This document shows positions 1-6,677 of a stretch of DNA of 9,114 nt, piece after piece. Location of the stretch: NCBI GenBank assembly GCA_903918155.1, contig CAIXDD010000492.1, positions 1 through 9,114 on the forward strand. Reading direction: 5' to 3'. The DNA comes from an uncultured Hyphomicrobiales bacterium. GTDB lineage: Bacteria > Pseudomonadota > Alphaproteobacteria > Rhizobiales > Beijerinckiaceae. Each line of letters begins with the position of its first letter. Positions within the stretch are counted from its first letter, which is position 1. The notes under the pieces were generated by a model, which searched no databases, was not told the origin of the DNA, and saw only the letters and a program-made list of their open reading frames with translations. Position numbers and translations under genes: made by a program.

Positions 1-225
1 ATCAAGAACGCAGCCGTGCATGGGCTTGGGTTGGCCTGCTCGCCGCTTTGCGTGCTGGAGGATGAGATCCGCTCGGGAAAACTGATCGCCCTCGATACGC
101 AGCCCAAGCTTTCCCCGCTGGCGATCAAACTCATCATGAAGGCGAATGTCGAGGCGACGAAACTGCTCGACGATTTCGCGCCCGTCATCACGCAGGCTTT
201 CGCAGCGCGGAGCAAGGCGCTTTAG
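1..225 (+). CDS. LysR-type transcriptional regulator, C-terminal fragment (5' end outside window)
   Basis: The reading frame is open from base 1 and ends at TAG 223-225, giving the last 74 residues of a protein that starts upstream of the window. The pattern is that of the end of a LysR substrate-binding domain: a V-H-G-L-G-L-A segment followed by C-S-P-L (the usual 'v..G.Gia.lP' strand-turn), then a conserved E-I-R-S-G-K-L-I-A-L ('el..G.Lv.l'), and a final amphipathic helix ending in A-R-S-K-A-L. The DNA-binding helix-turn-helix would be N-terminal and is not visible. It lies directly upstream of, and on the same strand as, the hydroxylase/decarboxylase operon, so it is a natural candidate regulator of that operon, though LysR regulators are more often divergent from their targets. 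The family call rests on a short fragment; another periplasmic-binding-like fold is possible. Confidence 0.7.
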   Translation: MKNAAVHGLGLACSPLCVLEDEIRSGKLIALDTQPKLSPLAIKLIMKANVEATKLLDDFAPVITQAFAARSKAL

Positions 226-231
226 CCGGCA

Positions 232-260
232 TTGTCACGCGCGGCGCGAGGGCGTAGATT
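232..260 (+). promoter_or_regulatory. Candidate sigma-70-type promoter for the hydroxylase/decarboxylase operon
   Basis: TTGTCA at 232-237 (five of six matches to the TTGACA consensus) is followed after exactly 17 bp by TAGATT at 255-260 (four of six matches to TATAAT). Transcription would start near 267, about 50 bases before the GTG start at 318. This is the best-spaced hexamer pair in the 92-bp gap between the LysR-type gene and the operon. It is a pattern match only; such pairs occur by chance in GC-rich genomes. Confidence 0.35.
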
Positions 261-265
261 CCGCT

Positions 266-291
266 CAAATGTCGGCGACCAAATGTCGGCG
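266..291. repeat. Tandem 12-bp direct repeat, candidate operator
   Basis: CAAATGTCGGCG occurs exactly twice, at 266-277 and 280-291, with a 14-bp period. Each copy contains a small dyad: GTCG-G-CGAC at 271-279 and GTCG-GCG-CGAC at 285-295. A looser third copy, GAATGTTCCGC, follows at 296-306 and ends at the ribosome binding site. The block lies just downstream of the candidate promoter, around the expected transcription start, where a repressor or roadblock site would act. The repeat is directly seen; operator function is inferred. Confidence 0.45.
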
Positions 292-317
292 CGACGAATG
301 TTCCGCTGGGGGGATTT

Positions 318-2672
318 GTGTCAGGCGCACATGTGAGCGGCTATCTGGGAGCGTCCACGCCGCGCTGCGAGGATGACCGCCTGTTGCGCGGCAAGGCGAA
401 ATTCGTCGACGATCTGAAAATTCCCGGCTTGCTTGAGGCCGCCTTCGTGCGCAGCCCTCTTGCGCATGCGCGCATTCGCTCCATCGACGTGTCGCAAGCG
501 AAAGCTCTTGCGGGCGTGCGCGCCGTTTATCTCTACGCCGACCTGCGACCCATCCTGACCTGCGACCGCGTGCCCGCGGCCGTGCCCACCAAGACGATCC
601 GCTTCGACGTCGATCCATGCGTCCTCGCGCAAGAGGAGGTGTGTTACGTCGGCGAGCCCATCGCGCTCATCGTGGCCGATGATCGTCGCATCGCAGAGGA
701 TGCGGCCGCATTGGTGGCGATCGATTTCGAGCCCCTGCCGGTGGTCGTCGATCTCCAGGAGGCCGTGAAAGAGGGCGCGGCGCGCGCGCGGCTCGATTGT
801 CCCGACAATATCGTCGCGCGCTGGACCGTGGGCTATGGCGACGCGCAGGCCAAACTCGCCGCCGCCCATCACCGCGTGTCCAAGCGATTCAGATTGCACA
901 AGGGCGGCGCCCATTCCATGGAGACGCGCGGTCTCATCGCCAGCTGGAACGAAGACGCGGAAGCGCTCACGGTCTGGAACAGCACGCAGATGCCCCATCG
1001 CGTGAAGAATATGCTCGTGCAGGCCCTCGGCATGGCGGATTCGCGCATTCGCGTGGTCGCGCCTGACGTCGGCGGCGGCTTTGGCGCCAAGGGAAAACTA
1101 TATCCCGAAGAGCTTGCTTTGCCGGCGGCCGCGATCCTGCTCGGCAAGCCGATCAAATGGATCGAAGACCGCCTTGAAAGTTTCGTTTCGACCAATCCCG
1201 AGCGCGATCAGGACTGGAGCGTCGAAGTCGGCGTGGACGCCGACGGCAGGCTGCTCGCGATTTCGGGCGTTCTGCTTCATGACCATGGCGCCGTGACGAC
1301 GGCCGGCGTCTCGCTGCCGGAGAATTCTTGCACGAATCTGCTCGGCCCCTATGTGCTGCCGGCCTATTCCATCGACATCGTGGTTTGCCTGACGAATATG
1401 ACGTCGACGACGGCGACGCGCGGCGCAGGACGCCCGCAAGGCACTTTTGTGATGGAGCGGCTTCTGGATCAGATCGCGTTCGATTTGGGCCTGACCCGCG
1501 AAGAGGTGCGCAGCCGCAATCTCATCCAGCCCCATCAGATGCCCTATGTCACGCCGATCAAGACGCGCGACGGCCTGCCCATGACCTATGATAGCGGCGA
1601 TTATGTCGAATCGCAGCGAATGGCGCTGGCGGAGTCCGGCTGGGCTGATTTTCCTGCGCGTCGCGAAGAAGCGCGCAAACAGGGCCGATGGCTTGGCGTC
1701 GGGCTGTGCAATTACGTGGAGGGAACGGGGCGCGGCCCGTTCGAGAGCGTGACGTTGCGCATCGGATCGTCCGGCAAGATCTTCGTCGGCTCCGGCGCCA
1801 CGGCGCAGGGGCAGGGCACGCGCACGATGTTGGCGCAAATCGTCGCGCAATCGCTCGCCGTGCCGCCTGAGCAGGTGATCGTATCCTGCGGCGACACGGC
1901 GGACAGCCCCATGGGACTTGGCTCTTATGCAAGTCGCCAGACGGTCAACGCCGGCAACGCCGCCCATCAGGCGGCCGCCGTCGTCGCGCAACAATTGCGC
2001 GCGGCCGCCGCCGCCATGATGGAGGCCGATCCGCAGGACGTGCGCCTTGAAGGCGGCTTCGCGTTCGTCGACGGCGCGCCGGGCCTGAAGAAGAGCTATG
2101 TGGAGATCGCGAAAGCGCTGAACGGATTGCCGGGCTTTCGCCTGCCGGACGGGATAGAGCCGGGGCTCAGCGCGACCGTCGATTTCCAGCCGCCCGCGAT
2201 CACCTACACCAATGGCTCGCATGTCGCGGAAGTCGAGGTCGATCCGCTCACGGGCGCGGTGAAAATTCTCCGCTATGTGGTCGTTCACGATTGCGGAAAC
2301 ATGATCAATCCCATGATGGTCGAAGGGCAGGTGCGCGGCGGCGTCATCCATGGCGTGGGCATGACGCTTTTTGAATGGATGAAATATGACGAGGACGGAC
2401 AGCCCAAGACGGTTTCCTTCGCAGATTATCTTTTGCCGACCGCGGATGTGTCGCCCAACATCGAAATCCATCACATGTGTTCGCCGACGCCGCTCAATCC
2501 GCTTGGCGTGAAGGGCGCCGCCGAGAGCGGCGTGATCGGCGCGCCCGCCGCCATCGTCTCCGCCATCGAGGATGCGTTGCGCCCGCTTCCATTGAGCATC
2601 GCCTCATTGCCGGTGACGCCGGCGCGCCTCGTGGAATGGATCCAGGAAAGCGCACAGAGGGCGCGGACATGA
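318..2672 (+). CDS. Xanthine dehydrogenase/CO dehydrogenase-family hydroxylase, molybdopterin-binding large subunit (CoxL-like, not form I)
   Basis: Catalytic subunit of a three-part molybdenum hydroxylase; the family inserts a water-derived oxygen into a C-H bond and passes electrons to the FeS and FAD subunits. At 784 residues it has family-typical length. The N-terminal a/b-hammerhead domain starts with R-L-L-R-G-K-A-K-F-V-D-D (21-32). Cofactor motifs are G-G-G-F-G-A-K (252-258), A-T-R-G-A-G-R-P-Q-G (366-375), A-Q-G-Q-G-T (496-501) and G-V-K-G-A-A-E-S-G (730-738), with E736 the expected catalytic base. The loop ATRGAGR resembles the AYRGAGR of 'form II' homologues and lacks the Cys of the CO-oxidising AYxCSFR loop, so CO is unlikely to be the substrate. 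The start is GTG, supported by a GGGGGGA stretch just upstream (308-314). The stop overlaps the next gene by 4 bp. Gene order is L-M-S, not the classic coxM-S-L. The true substrate is unknown. Confidence 0.93.
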   Translation: MSGAHVSGYLGASTPRCEDDRLLRGKAKFVDDLKIPGLLEAAFVRSPLAHARIRSIDVSQAKALAGVRAVYLYADLRPILTCDRVPAAVPTKTIRFDVDPCVLAQEEVCYVGEPIALIVADDRRIAEDAAALVAIDFEPLPVVVDLQEAVKEGAARARLDCPDNIVARWTVGYGDAQAKLAAAHHRVSKRFRLHKGGAHSMETRGLIASWNEDAEALTVWNSTQMPHRVKNMLVQALGMADSRIRVVAPDVGGGFGAKGKLYPEELALPAAAILLGKPIKWIEDRLESFVSTNPERDQDWSVEVGVDADGRLLAISGVLLHDHGAVTTAGVSLPENSCTNLLGPYVLPAYSIDIVVCLTNMTSTTATRGAGRPQGTFVMERLLDQIAFDLGLTREEVRSRNLIQPHQMPYVTPIKTRDGLPMTYDSGDYVESQRMALAESGWADFPARREEARKQGRWLGVGLCNYVEGTGRGPFESVTLRIGSSGKIFVGSGATAQGQGTRTMLAQIVAQSLAVPPEQVIVSCGDTADSPMGLGSYASRQTVNAGNAAHQAAAVVAQQLRAAAAAMMEADPQDVRLEGGFAFVDGAPGLKKSYVEIAKALNGLPGFRLPDGIEPGLSATVDFQPPAITYTNGSHVAEVEVDPLTGAVKILRYVVVHDCGNMINPMMVEGQVRGGVIHGVGMTLFEWMKYDEDGQPKTVSFADYLLPTADVSPNIEIHHMCSPTPLNPLGVKGAAESGVIGAPAAIVSAIEDALRPLPLSIASLPVTPARLVEWIQESAQRART

Positions 2673-3538
2673 AGGCGGCGCCGTTCGATTACCATCGTCC
2701 GACAAGCCTCGCGGAAGCCCTCTCGCTTCTGCGCGATCTGGAGGACGCGCGCCCGCTGGCGGGCGGTCAATCGCTCGGGCCCATGATGAATCTGCGCGTG
2801 GCGCAGCCGGCCCATCTCATCGATCTCGCCGGCGTGCCAGATTTGGCGGGCGTCGAGGAGAGCGACGATTGCGTCACGGTCGGCGCCATGACGACGCAGC
2901 GCGCGCTCGAGCGCTCGCCGGTGATCGCGCGTCATTGCCCATTGGTCCGCGACGCCCTGAACTATGTGGGGCATCAGCAGACGCGAAATCGCGGCACTCT
3001 GGGCGGCAGCCTGTGCCATCTCGATCCCGCCGCGGAATTGCCTTTGGCGGCGGCCGCTCTCGACGCGCAATTGACCATCGCGGGGCCCGCCGGCGTACGC
3101 GTGATACCCTTCGCGCAATTCTCGACGGGCTATCTCTCCACCTCGCTCGACGAAGATGAAATCCTGACGAGCGTCGTCTTTCCCAAGACGCCGCCGACGG
3201 CGGTCTGCGCCTTCGAGGAATTCGCGCGCAGGCACGGCGATTTCGCGATCGCAGCCGTGGGCGTGAGCCTCGACTTTTCGCCTGACGGGCGGATTGCGGA
3301 CGCGCGCATCGCGCTGGGCGGGATCGGCGCCGCGCCTGTTCGCGCCCGCGACGCCGAAGCCGCATTAACGGGGCGCGCGTTCGACGCGGCCTCGCAAGCT
3401 GACGCGCTCGGCTGTCTGGCGGGACTCGATTGCGACGGCGATGCCGTTAATCCGGCGGCCTATCGCCGCCATCTCGTGCGCGTGCTGACCGAGCGCGCGT
3501 TCGCGGCCTGCGCGCGCAAGAAGGAGACGCGCGCATGA
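2669..3538 (+). CDS. FAD-binding medium subunit of the molybdenum hydroxylase (CoxM-like)
   Basis: Flavoprotein subunit that takes electrons from the [2Fe-2S] clusters and passes them to an external acceptor. The 289-residue length is typical of the CoxM family. FAD-contact motifs are A-G-G-Q-S (31-35) and T-R-N-R-G-T-L-G-G-S-L (105-115), followed by C-H-L-D-P-A-A-E-L-P, the usual CoxM version of the 'TxGGN/S' loop. A CO-dehydrogenase flavoprotein C-terminal domain follows, ending in the helix that contains A-A-Y-R-R-H-L. The ATG at 2669 was chosen although the frame stays open 64 codons further upstream: homology begins with F-D-Y-H-R-P at residues 6-11, AGAGGG at 2656-2661 lies 7 bases before the ATG, and the ATG overlaps the preceding TGA (ATGA). 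The upstream extension is a shadow of the large-subunit gene. It almost certainly forms a complex with the products on either side. Confidence 0.93.
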   Translation: MKAAPFDYHRPTSLAEALSLLRDLEDARPLAGGQSLGPMMNLRVAQPAHLIDLAGVPDLAGVEESDDCVTVGAMTTQRALERSPVIARHCPLVRDALNYVGHQQTRNRGTLGGSLCHLDPAAELPLAAAALDAQLTIAGPAGVRVIPFAQFSTGYLSTSLDEDEILTSVVFPKTPPTAVCAFEEFARRHGDFAIAAVGVSLDFSPDGRIADARIALGGIGAAPVRARDAEAALTGRAFDAASQADALGCLAGLDCDGDAVNPAAYRRHLVRVLTERAFAACARKKETRA

Positions 3539-4050
3539 GCGCCCATGAGATCAAACTCACCATCAATGGCGAGCGGCATTGCGACGTGGTGGAAAGCCGC
3601 ATGCATTTGGCCGACTATTTGCGGGGCCGGAAAGGCCTCACCGGCACGCATCTGGGCTGCGAACACGGCGTGTGCGGCGCGTGCACGATTCTTGTCGACG
3701 GCGCATCCGCGCGCTCGTGTCTGATGCTGGCCGTTCAGGCGGACGGCAAGGACATCCGCACGGTGGAAAGCCTCGCCGGCGCGGATGGGGAATTGCATGA
3801 GCTTCAGCGCCTCTTTGCGCAGCGCCATGCGCTGCAATGCGGTTTCTGCACGCCGGGCGTGCTGATGACGATCATCGAAATGAAAGCCGATTTCGCAGGC
3901 GCCGTCGTGGATGAGGCGCGCGTGCGTGAAGCGCTGTCGGGAAATCTCTGCCGCTGCACCGGCTATCAGGGCATTGTCGAGGCCGCGCTCGACTATCTGA
4001 ATTCGAATGGCGCGCCTGGCGCATCTTCGCGGAACGGGGCCGTAAAATGA
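3535..4050 (+). CDS. [2Fe-2S] small subunit of the molybdenum hydroxylase (CoxS-like)
   Basis: Iron-sulfur subunit that relays electrons from the molybdenum centre to FAD. At 171 residues it has the usual two-domain layout. A plant-type ferredoxin domain carries C42, C47, C50 and C62 (G-C-E-H-G-V-C-G-A-C-T), and a helical domain carries C102, C105, C139 and C141 (Q-C-G-F-C-T-P-G and N-L-C-R-C-T-G-Y). All eight cluster ligands are present, so it looks functional. AAGGAG at 3521-3526 lies 8 bases ahead of the ATG, and the ATG overlaps the stop of the FAD-subunit gene (ATGA). No signal peptide is seen, which agrees with a cytoplasmic enzyme. An extra tail of about 15 residues (N-G-A-P-G-A-S-S-R-N-G) after the conserved fold is probably unstructured. 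Confidence 0.95.
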   Translation: MSAHEIKLTINGERHCDVVESRMHLADYLRGRKGLTGTHLGCEHGVCGACTILVDGASARSCLMLAVQADGKDIRTVESLAGADGELHELQRLFAQRHALQCGFCTPGVLMTIIEMKADFAGAVVDEARVREALSGNLCRCTGYQGIVEAALDYLNSNGAPGASSRNGAVK

Positions 4051-5516
4051 GCGAACCGAAAGAAACGAAAGCGCATATCGACTATGAGGATTTGCGCGAA
4101 TGGATCGTGAAGGCCCAGGCGCTCGGCGAGGTGAAAACCGTCAAGGGCGCCAATTTGCAGGAAGATGTCGGGTTGGCCGCAGAAGCCGTGTTGCGCGCCG
4201 AAAACGGACCCTGCGTCATTTTCGACGACATCGAAGGCTGCGCGCCAGGCTTCCGAATCCTGCTCAATATGTTCGCGGGCAAGCGCAAGAATATGACGCT
4301 GGGCTTTCCCGATCATTTAAGCAAATGGGAATTGAGCGACGGCTTTCGTCAGGCCTTTTTGAAAGATCAAAAGACCATTCCCCATCGCATCGTGGACGAT
4401 GGGCCCGTGTTCCAAAATGTGATGATGGGCGATGCGGTCGACGTGACCAAATTTCCCGCCCCTGTCTGGCATGAAGGAGACGGCGGCCCCTATATCGGCA
4501 CCGGCACCTATTCGATCACGATGGATCCGGAAGAGAAATGGTTGAACGCGGGCGCCTATCGCGCGCAGGTTCATGACAGGAAGACCGTGGGCATCGCCAT
4601 AGCGAAAGGGCATCACGGCTATCTTCATCAGGAGAAATATATCAAGCGGGGCGAGCCCATGCCCGTCGCGATGGTGCTGGGGGGCGACCCGCTCGCCTTT
4701 TTCTACGGCGGCATCGAGGCGCCTTATGGCGTGTTCGAACTCGACATTGTGGGGGGCATGCGCGGCAAGCCTGTCGACATGGTGCGCGGCAAGCTGACGG
4801 GCCTGCCCTTTCCAGCGCATGCGGAGATCGTGCTGGAAGGATTCGTCCATGCCGAAAAGACCGTGATGGAGGGGCCCTTCGGCGAGTGGAGCGGGCATTA
4901 CGCCGGCGGCTCGCGCATGCGCCATGTGCTCGACATCGGCGCGATTTACCATCGCAACGATCCCATCGTCGTCGGCGTTCCGCCCATGGGCGCAGGGCCT
5001 GACGAGATGGCGCGATATCGCGCCGTCATGCGCTCCGCGATCATCAAGGAGAATATGACCAAGGCCGGCGTGCCGGGCGTGCAGCAAGTGTGGTGTCACG
5101 AAGTGGGCGCGGCGCGCATGTTCCATTCCGTGTCGATCAAACAGGCCTATCCCGGCCATGCGGTGCAGGCGGCCGCCATCGCCGCCCAATGCGGCGGCTC
5201 CGCCTATGCGTCGAAATATGTCGTCGTGACCGACGAAGACGTCGACGTCACGAATCTGGATAATCTTCTCTGGGCCATGTTGACGCGCACCGATCCCAAG
5301 GAATCGATCCAGTTTCTCTCCGGCGCGTGGGATTCCAGCGTCGATCCCGCGCTCACGCCGGAAAAGCGGGCGGCGGGAGATTTCACCCATTCCGTCGCTC
5401 TGATCAACGCCTGCAGGCCCTATCATTGGCGCGATAAATTCCCGCGCTCGAACAGCCCGTCGCCGGAATTGATGCGCAGGGCGCGCGAGAAATACGGCTG
5501 GCTGCTTGAAAGCTGA
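4047..5516 (+). CDS. UbiD-family prenylated-FMN-dependent (de)carboxylase
   Basis: UbiD enzymes reversibly decarboxylate aromatic, heteroaromatic or alpha,beta-unsaturated acids using prenylated FMN made by a UbiX partner. The 489-residue length is standard. The hallmark M-E-G-P-F-G-E-W-S-G-H-Y is at 274-285; E275 and E280, with R172, correspond to the Glu-Arg-Glu catalytic set described for fungal ferulate decarboxylase. N167, a histidine in the G-H-H segment (188-190) and E231 sit where its metal/prFMN ligands lie. These equivalences are by eye from remembered numbering. The ATG overlaps the CoxS-like stop (ATGA). The ribosome binding site is poor (only GGGG at 4036-4039), so translation probably depends on coupling to the hydroxylase genes. 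That ties it functionally to the hydroxylase: the two may act in sequence on one substrate. No UbiX-like gene is in the window. Substrate unknown; candidates include hydroxylated benzoates, furoates and pyrrole-type carboxylates. Confidence 0.93.
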   Translation: MSEPKETKAHIDYEDLREWIVKAQALGEVKTVKGANLQEDVGLAAEAVLRAENGPCVIFDDIEGCAPGFRILLNMFAGKRKNMTLGFPDHLSKWELSDGFRQAFLKDQKTIPHRIVDDGPVFQNVMMGDAVDVTKFPAPVWHEGDGGPYIGTGTYSITMDPEEKWLNAGAYRAQVHDRKTVGIAIAKGHHGYLHQEKYIKRGEPMPVAMVLGGDPLAFFYGGIEAPYGVFELDIVGGMRGKPVDMVRGKLTGLPFPAHAEIVLEGFVHAEKTVMEGPFGEWSGHYAGGSRMRHVLDIGAIYHRNDPIVVGVPPMGAGPDEMARYRAVMRSAIIKENMTKAGVPGVQQVWCHEVGAARMFHSVSIKQAYPGHAVQAAAIAAQCGGSAYASKYVVVTDEDVDVTNLDNLLWAMLTRTDPKESIQFLSGAWDSSVDPALTPEKRAAGDFTHSVALINACRPYHWRDKFPRSNSPSPELMRRAREKYGWLLES

Positions 5517-5526
5517 CGGCCGTCAG
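5513..5526. other. Perfect 14-bp palindrome between convergent genes
   Basis: CTGACGGCCGTCAG spans 5513-5526, overlapping the UbiD-family stop codon and ending 2 bp before the stop of the convergent - strand gene. As RNA it can fold on either strand as a 5-bp stem with a GGCC loop. There is no adjacent T-tract, so it is not a classic intrinsic terminator. It could still slow or separate convergent transcription in this 12-bp gap. The palindrome is seen; any role is inferred. Confidence 0.3.
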
Positions 5527-5528
5527 GC

Positions 5529-6473
5529 TCAGCTCAGGCGCATCCCTCGTCCTTGCGCGCGCGCAAGATCATGGACGATCTCCGCCGCGGCGAGGTCCTC
5601 CAGCGCCGCGCCAAGAGACTTGAAGATCGTGAGGCCGCCGGGCTGGGCGCCGATCTCGCCGCTCGCGACGGCGGAGAGAGGCTTCACGAACTCCCACGCA
5701 AGCGCGCCTTTCGCGACGCAGGCGGCGATGTCGCCCGCTTCAAGGCGCGCCTGATCCAGATCATCCGTGACGATCAGGCTCGCGCGTTCGAAGGTCTGCG
5801 GCTCCAGCTCGCTGCGCGTGGGCGCATTGGCGCCCATGGCGGCCACGAAAGCGCCGGCCTGCAGCCATTCGTCGCGCAGAACAGGCGTCGCGGAATTCGT
5901 CGCGGTCACGATCACATTCGCCCCGCTGACGCAGGCTTGCGCGCTGGCCGCAGGGCGGATGTCGCGTCTAAGATCGCGCGACATGTCCGCACAGAAGGCG
6001 CGCAGTTTCTCGTCGTTGCGCGCGTAAACGCTGGCGCGCGCAAAACTGCGGACGGCTGCGGCGGCGGCGATTTGCGTGCGCGCCTGTCGCCCCGCCCCTA
6101 TCATGGCGAAAGAGACCGCGCCTTGCGGCGCGAGCTTGTCGATGGCGAGGCCCGTCGCGGCGCCGGTGCGCAGCTTGCCGAGCGCCCCCGCCTCGATAAT
6201 GGCGAGGAGCCCCTCGCGCCGGTCATAAAGCATCACGTGATAGATCGTCGGCGCCTTCGTGCCCGCATAGGCCTTGAAGGCGAACCGTCCCGACGCCGCG
6301 CCCGCCGACATGATATTGAGCCGCGAGCCCCAATATTGCGCGCGTTGTCGCGGACTGTTGCAGGCCTCGCCGGCGTTCTGGGCCTTAAAGACCGCGTCCA
6401 GCGCCTTTATGGCGCTCGGCATGTCGAGCAGATCGAAAACGTCCTGCTCCGTCAGATAAAGAGGCGCGAGCAT
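5529..6473 (-). CDS. Ornithine cyclodeaminase/mu-crystallin-family NAD(P)-dependent enzyme
   Basis: This family includes ornithine cyclodeaminase, alanine dehydrogenase of the archaeal type and ketimine or pyrroline-2-carboxylate reductases. With the start chosen here the protein is 314 residues, the family norm. Seen in order: an N-terminal P-L-Y-L-T-E-Q-D-V segment, F-A-F-K-A-Y with K67, L-R-T-G-A-A with R102, a Rossmann loop I-G-A-G-R-Q-A (125-131), M-G-A-N-A-P-T-R-S-E-L, and F-K-S-L-G-A-A-L-E-D-L near the C-terminus. True ornithine cyclodeaminases have a catalytic Asp in a G-D-C-P-G-K-T-E-L stretch; here the matching position looks like Asn216, so a reductase or dehydrogenase role is more likely. 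The frame is open upstream to 6650, but homology begins at the chosen ATG, and a GAGAG lies 7 bases before it. Another ATG at 6479 is equally close. It converges on the operon and diverges from the solute-receptor gene. Confidence 0.88.
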   Translation of the reverse strand: MLAPLYLTEQDVFDLLDMPSAIKALDAVFKAQNAGEACNSPRQRAQYWGSRLNIMSAGAASGRFAFKAYAGTKAPTIYHVMLYDRREGLLAIIEAGALGKLRTGAATGLAIDKLAPQGAVSFAMIGAGRQARTQIAAAAAVRSFARASVYARNDEKLRAFCADMSRDLRRDIRPAASAQACVSGANVIVTATNSATPVLRDEWLQAGAFVAAMGANAPTRSELEPQTFERASLIVTDDLDQARLEAGDIAACVAKGALAWEFVKPLSAVASGEIGAQPGGLTIFKSLGAALEDLAAAEIVHDLARAQGRGMRLS

Positions 6474-6677
6474 ATTCATTCTCTCGATTGAATCGGGGAG
6501 CATCATCGCATGTTCCGCGCGTGGCGTCATCGCGACCATGTTCCGCTCTGTGAAAACAGCGTAAGGTCGGCGTCCATGGAGGCTTCTGCGATTAGCAGGT
6601 GGATTTTCCGGCGGATGGTTTAAAGTGCCGACAGACAAGCGCCGGACCAAGGCGCAAGCTCATTCGGGAGGCGACAT
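6474..6677. promoter_or_regulatory. Divergent intergenic region with repeats and small dyads
   Basis: This 204-bp region separates the divergent mu-crystallin-family and solute-receptor genes and must hold both promoters unless the former starts further upstream. CATGTTCCGC occurs twice, at 6509-6518 and 6537-6546 (28-bp offset). Two short dyads follow: CTGT-GAAA-ACAG at 6548-6559 and CTGC-GATTA-GCAG at 6586-6598, centres about 38 bp apart, the sort of spacing seen between paired regulator half-sites. GGTCGGCG at 6565-6572 echoes the GTCGGCG repeats upstream of the operon. No convincing -35/-10 pair was found. A LysR-type operator is possible, but the dyads are short. Confidence 0.3.

Noticed and set aside
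1098..2474. Long - strand open frame (458 codons) opposite the large-subunit gene
   Set aside because: Composition (His/Arg/Asp-rich) and position mark it as the antisense shadow of the CoxL-like gene.
2477..2668. 64-codon in-frame upstream extension of the FAD-subunit gene
   Set aside because: It lies wholly inside the large-subunit gene, is Arg-rich shadow sequence, and the ATG at 2669 has a ribosome binding site, an ATGA overlap and the start of family homology.
318..4050. Annotation of the three-subunit enzyme as aerobic CO dehydrogenase (coxLMS)
   Set aside because: The form I active-site motif AYxCSFR is absent, gene order differs, and no cox accessory genes are present in the window.
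5553..6491. Long + strand open frame (312 codons) opposite the mu-crystallin-family gene
   Set aside because: It is Arg/Ala-rich antisense shadow of high-GC coding sequence with no recognisable motif; the - strand frame has clear family motifs.
6474..6650. 59-residue N-terminal extension of the mu-crystallin-family protein
   Set aside because: The extension has no family resemblance and would leave only 27 bp for the divergent promoters; the start at 6473 gives the usual family length. An intermediate start cannot be fully excluded.
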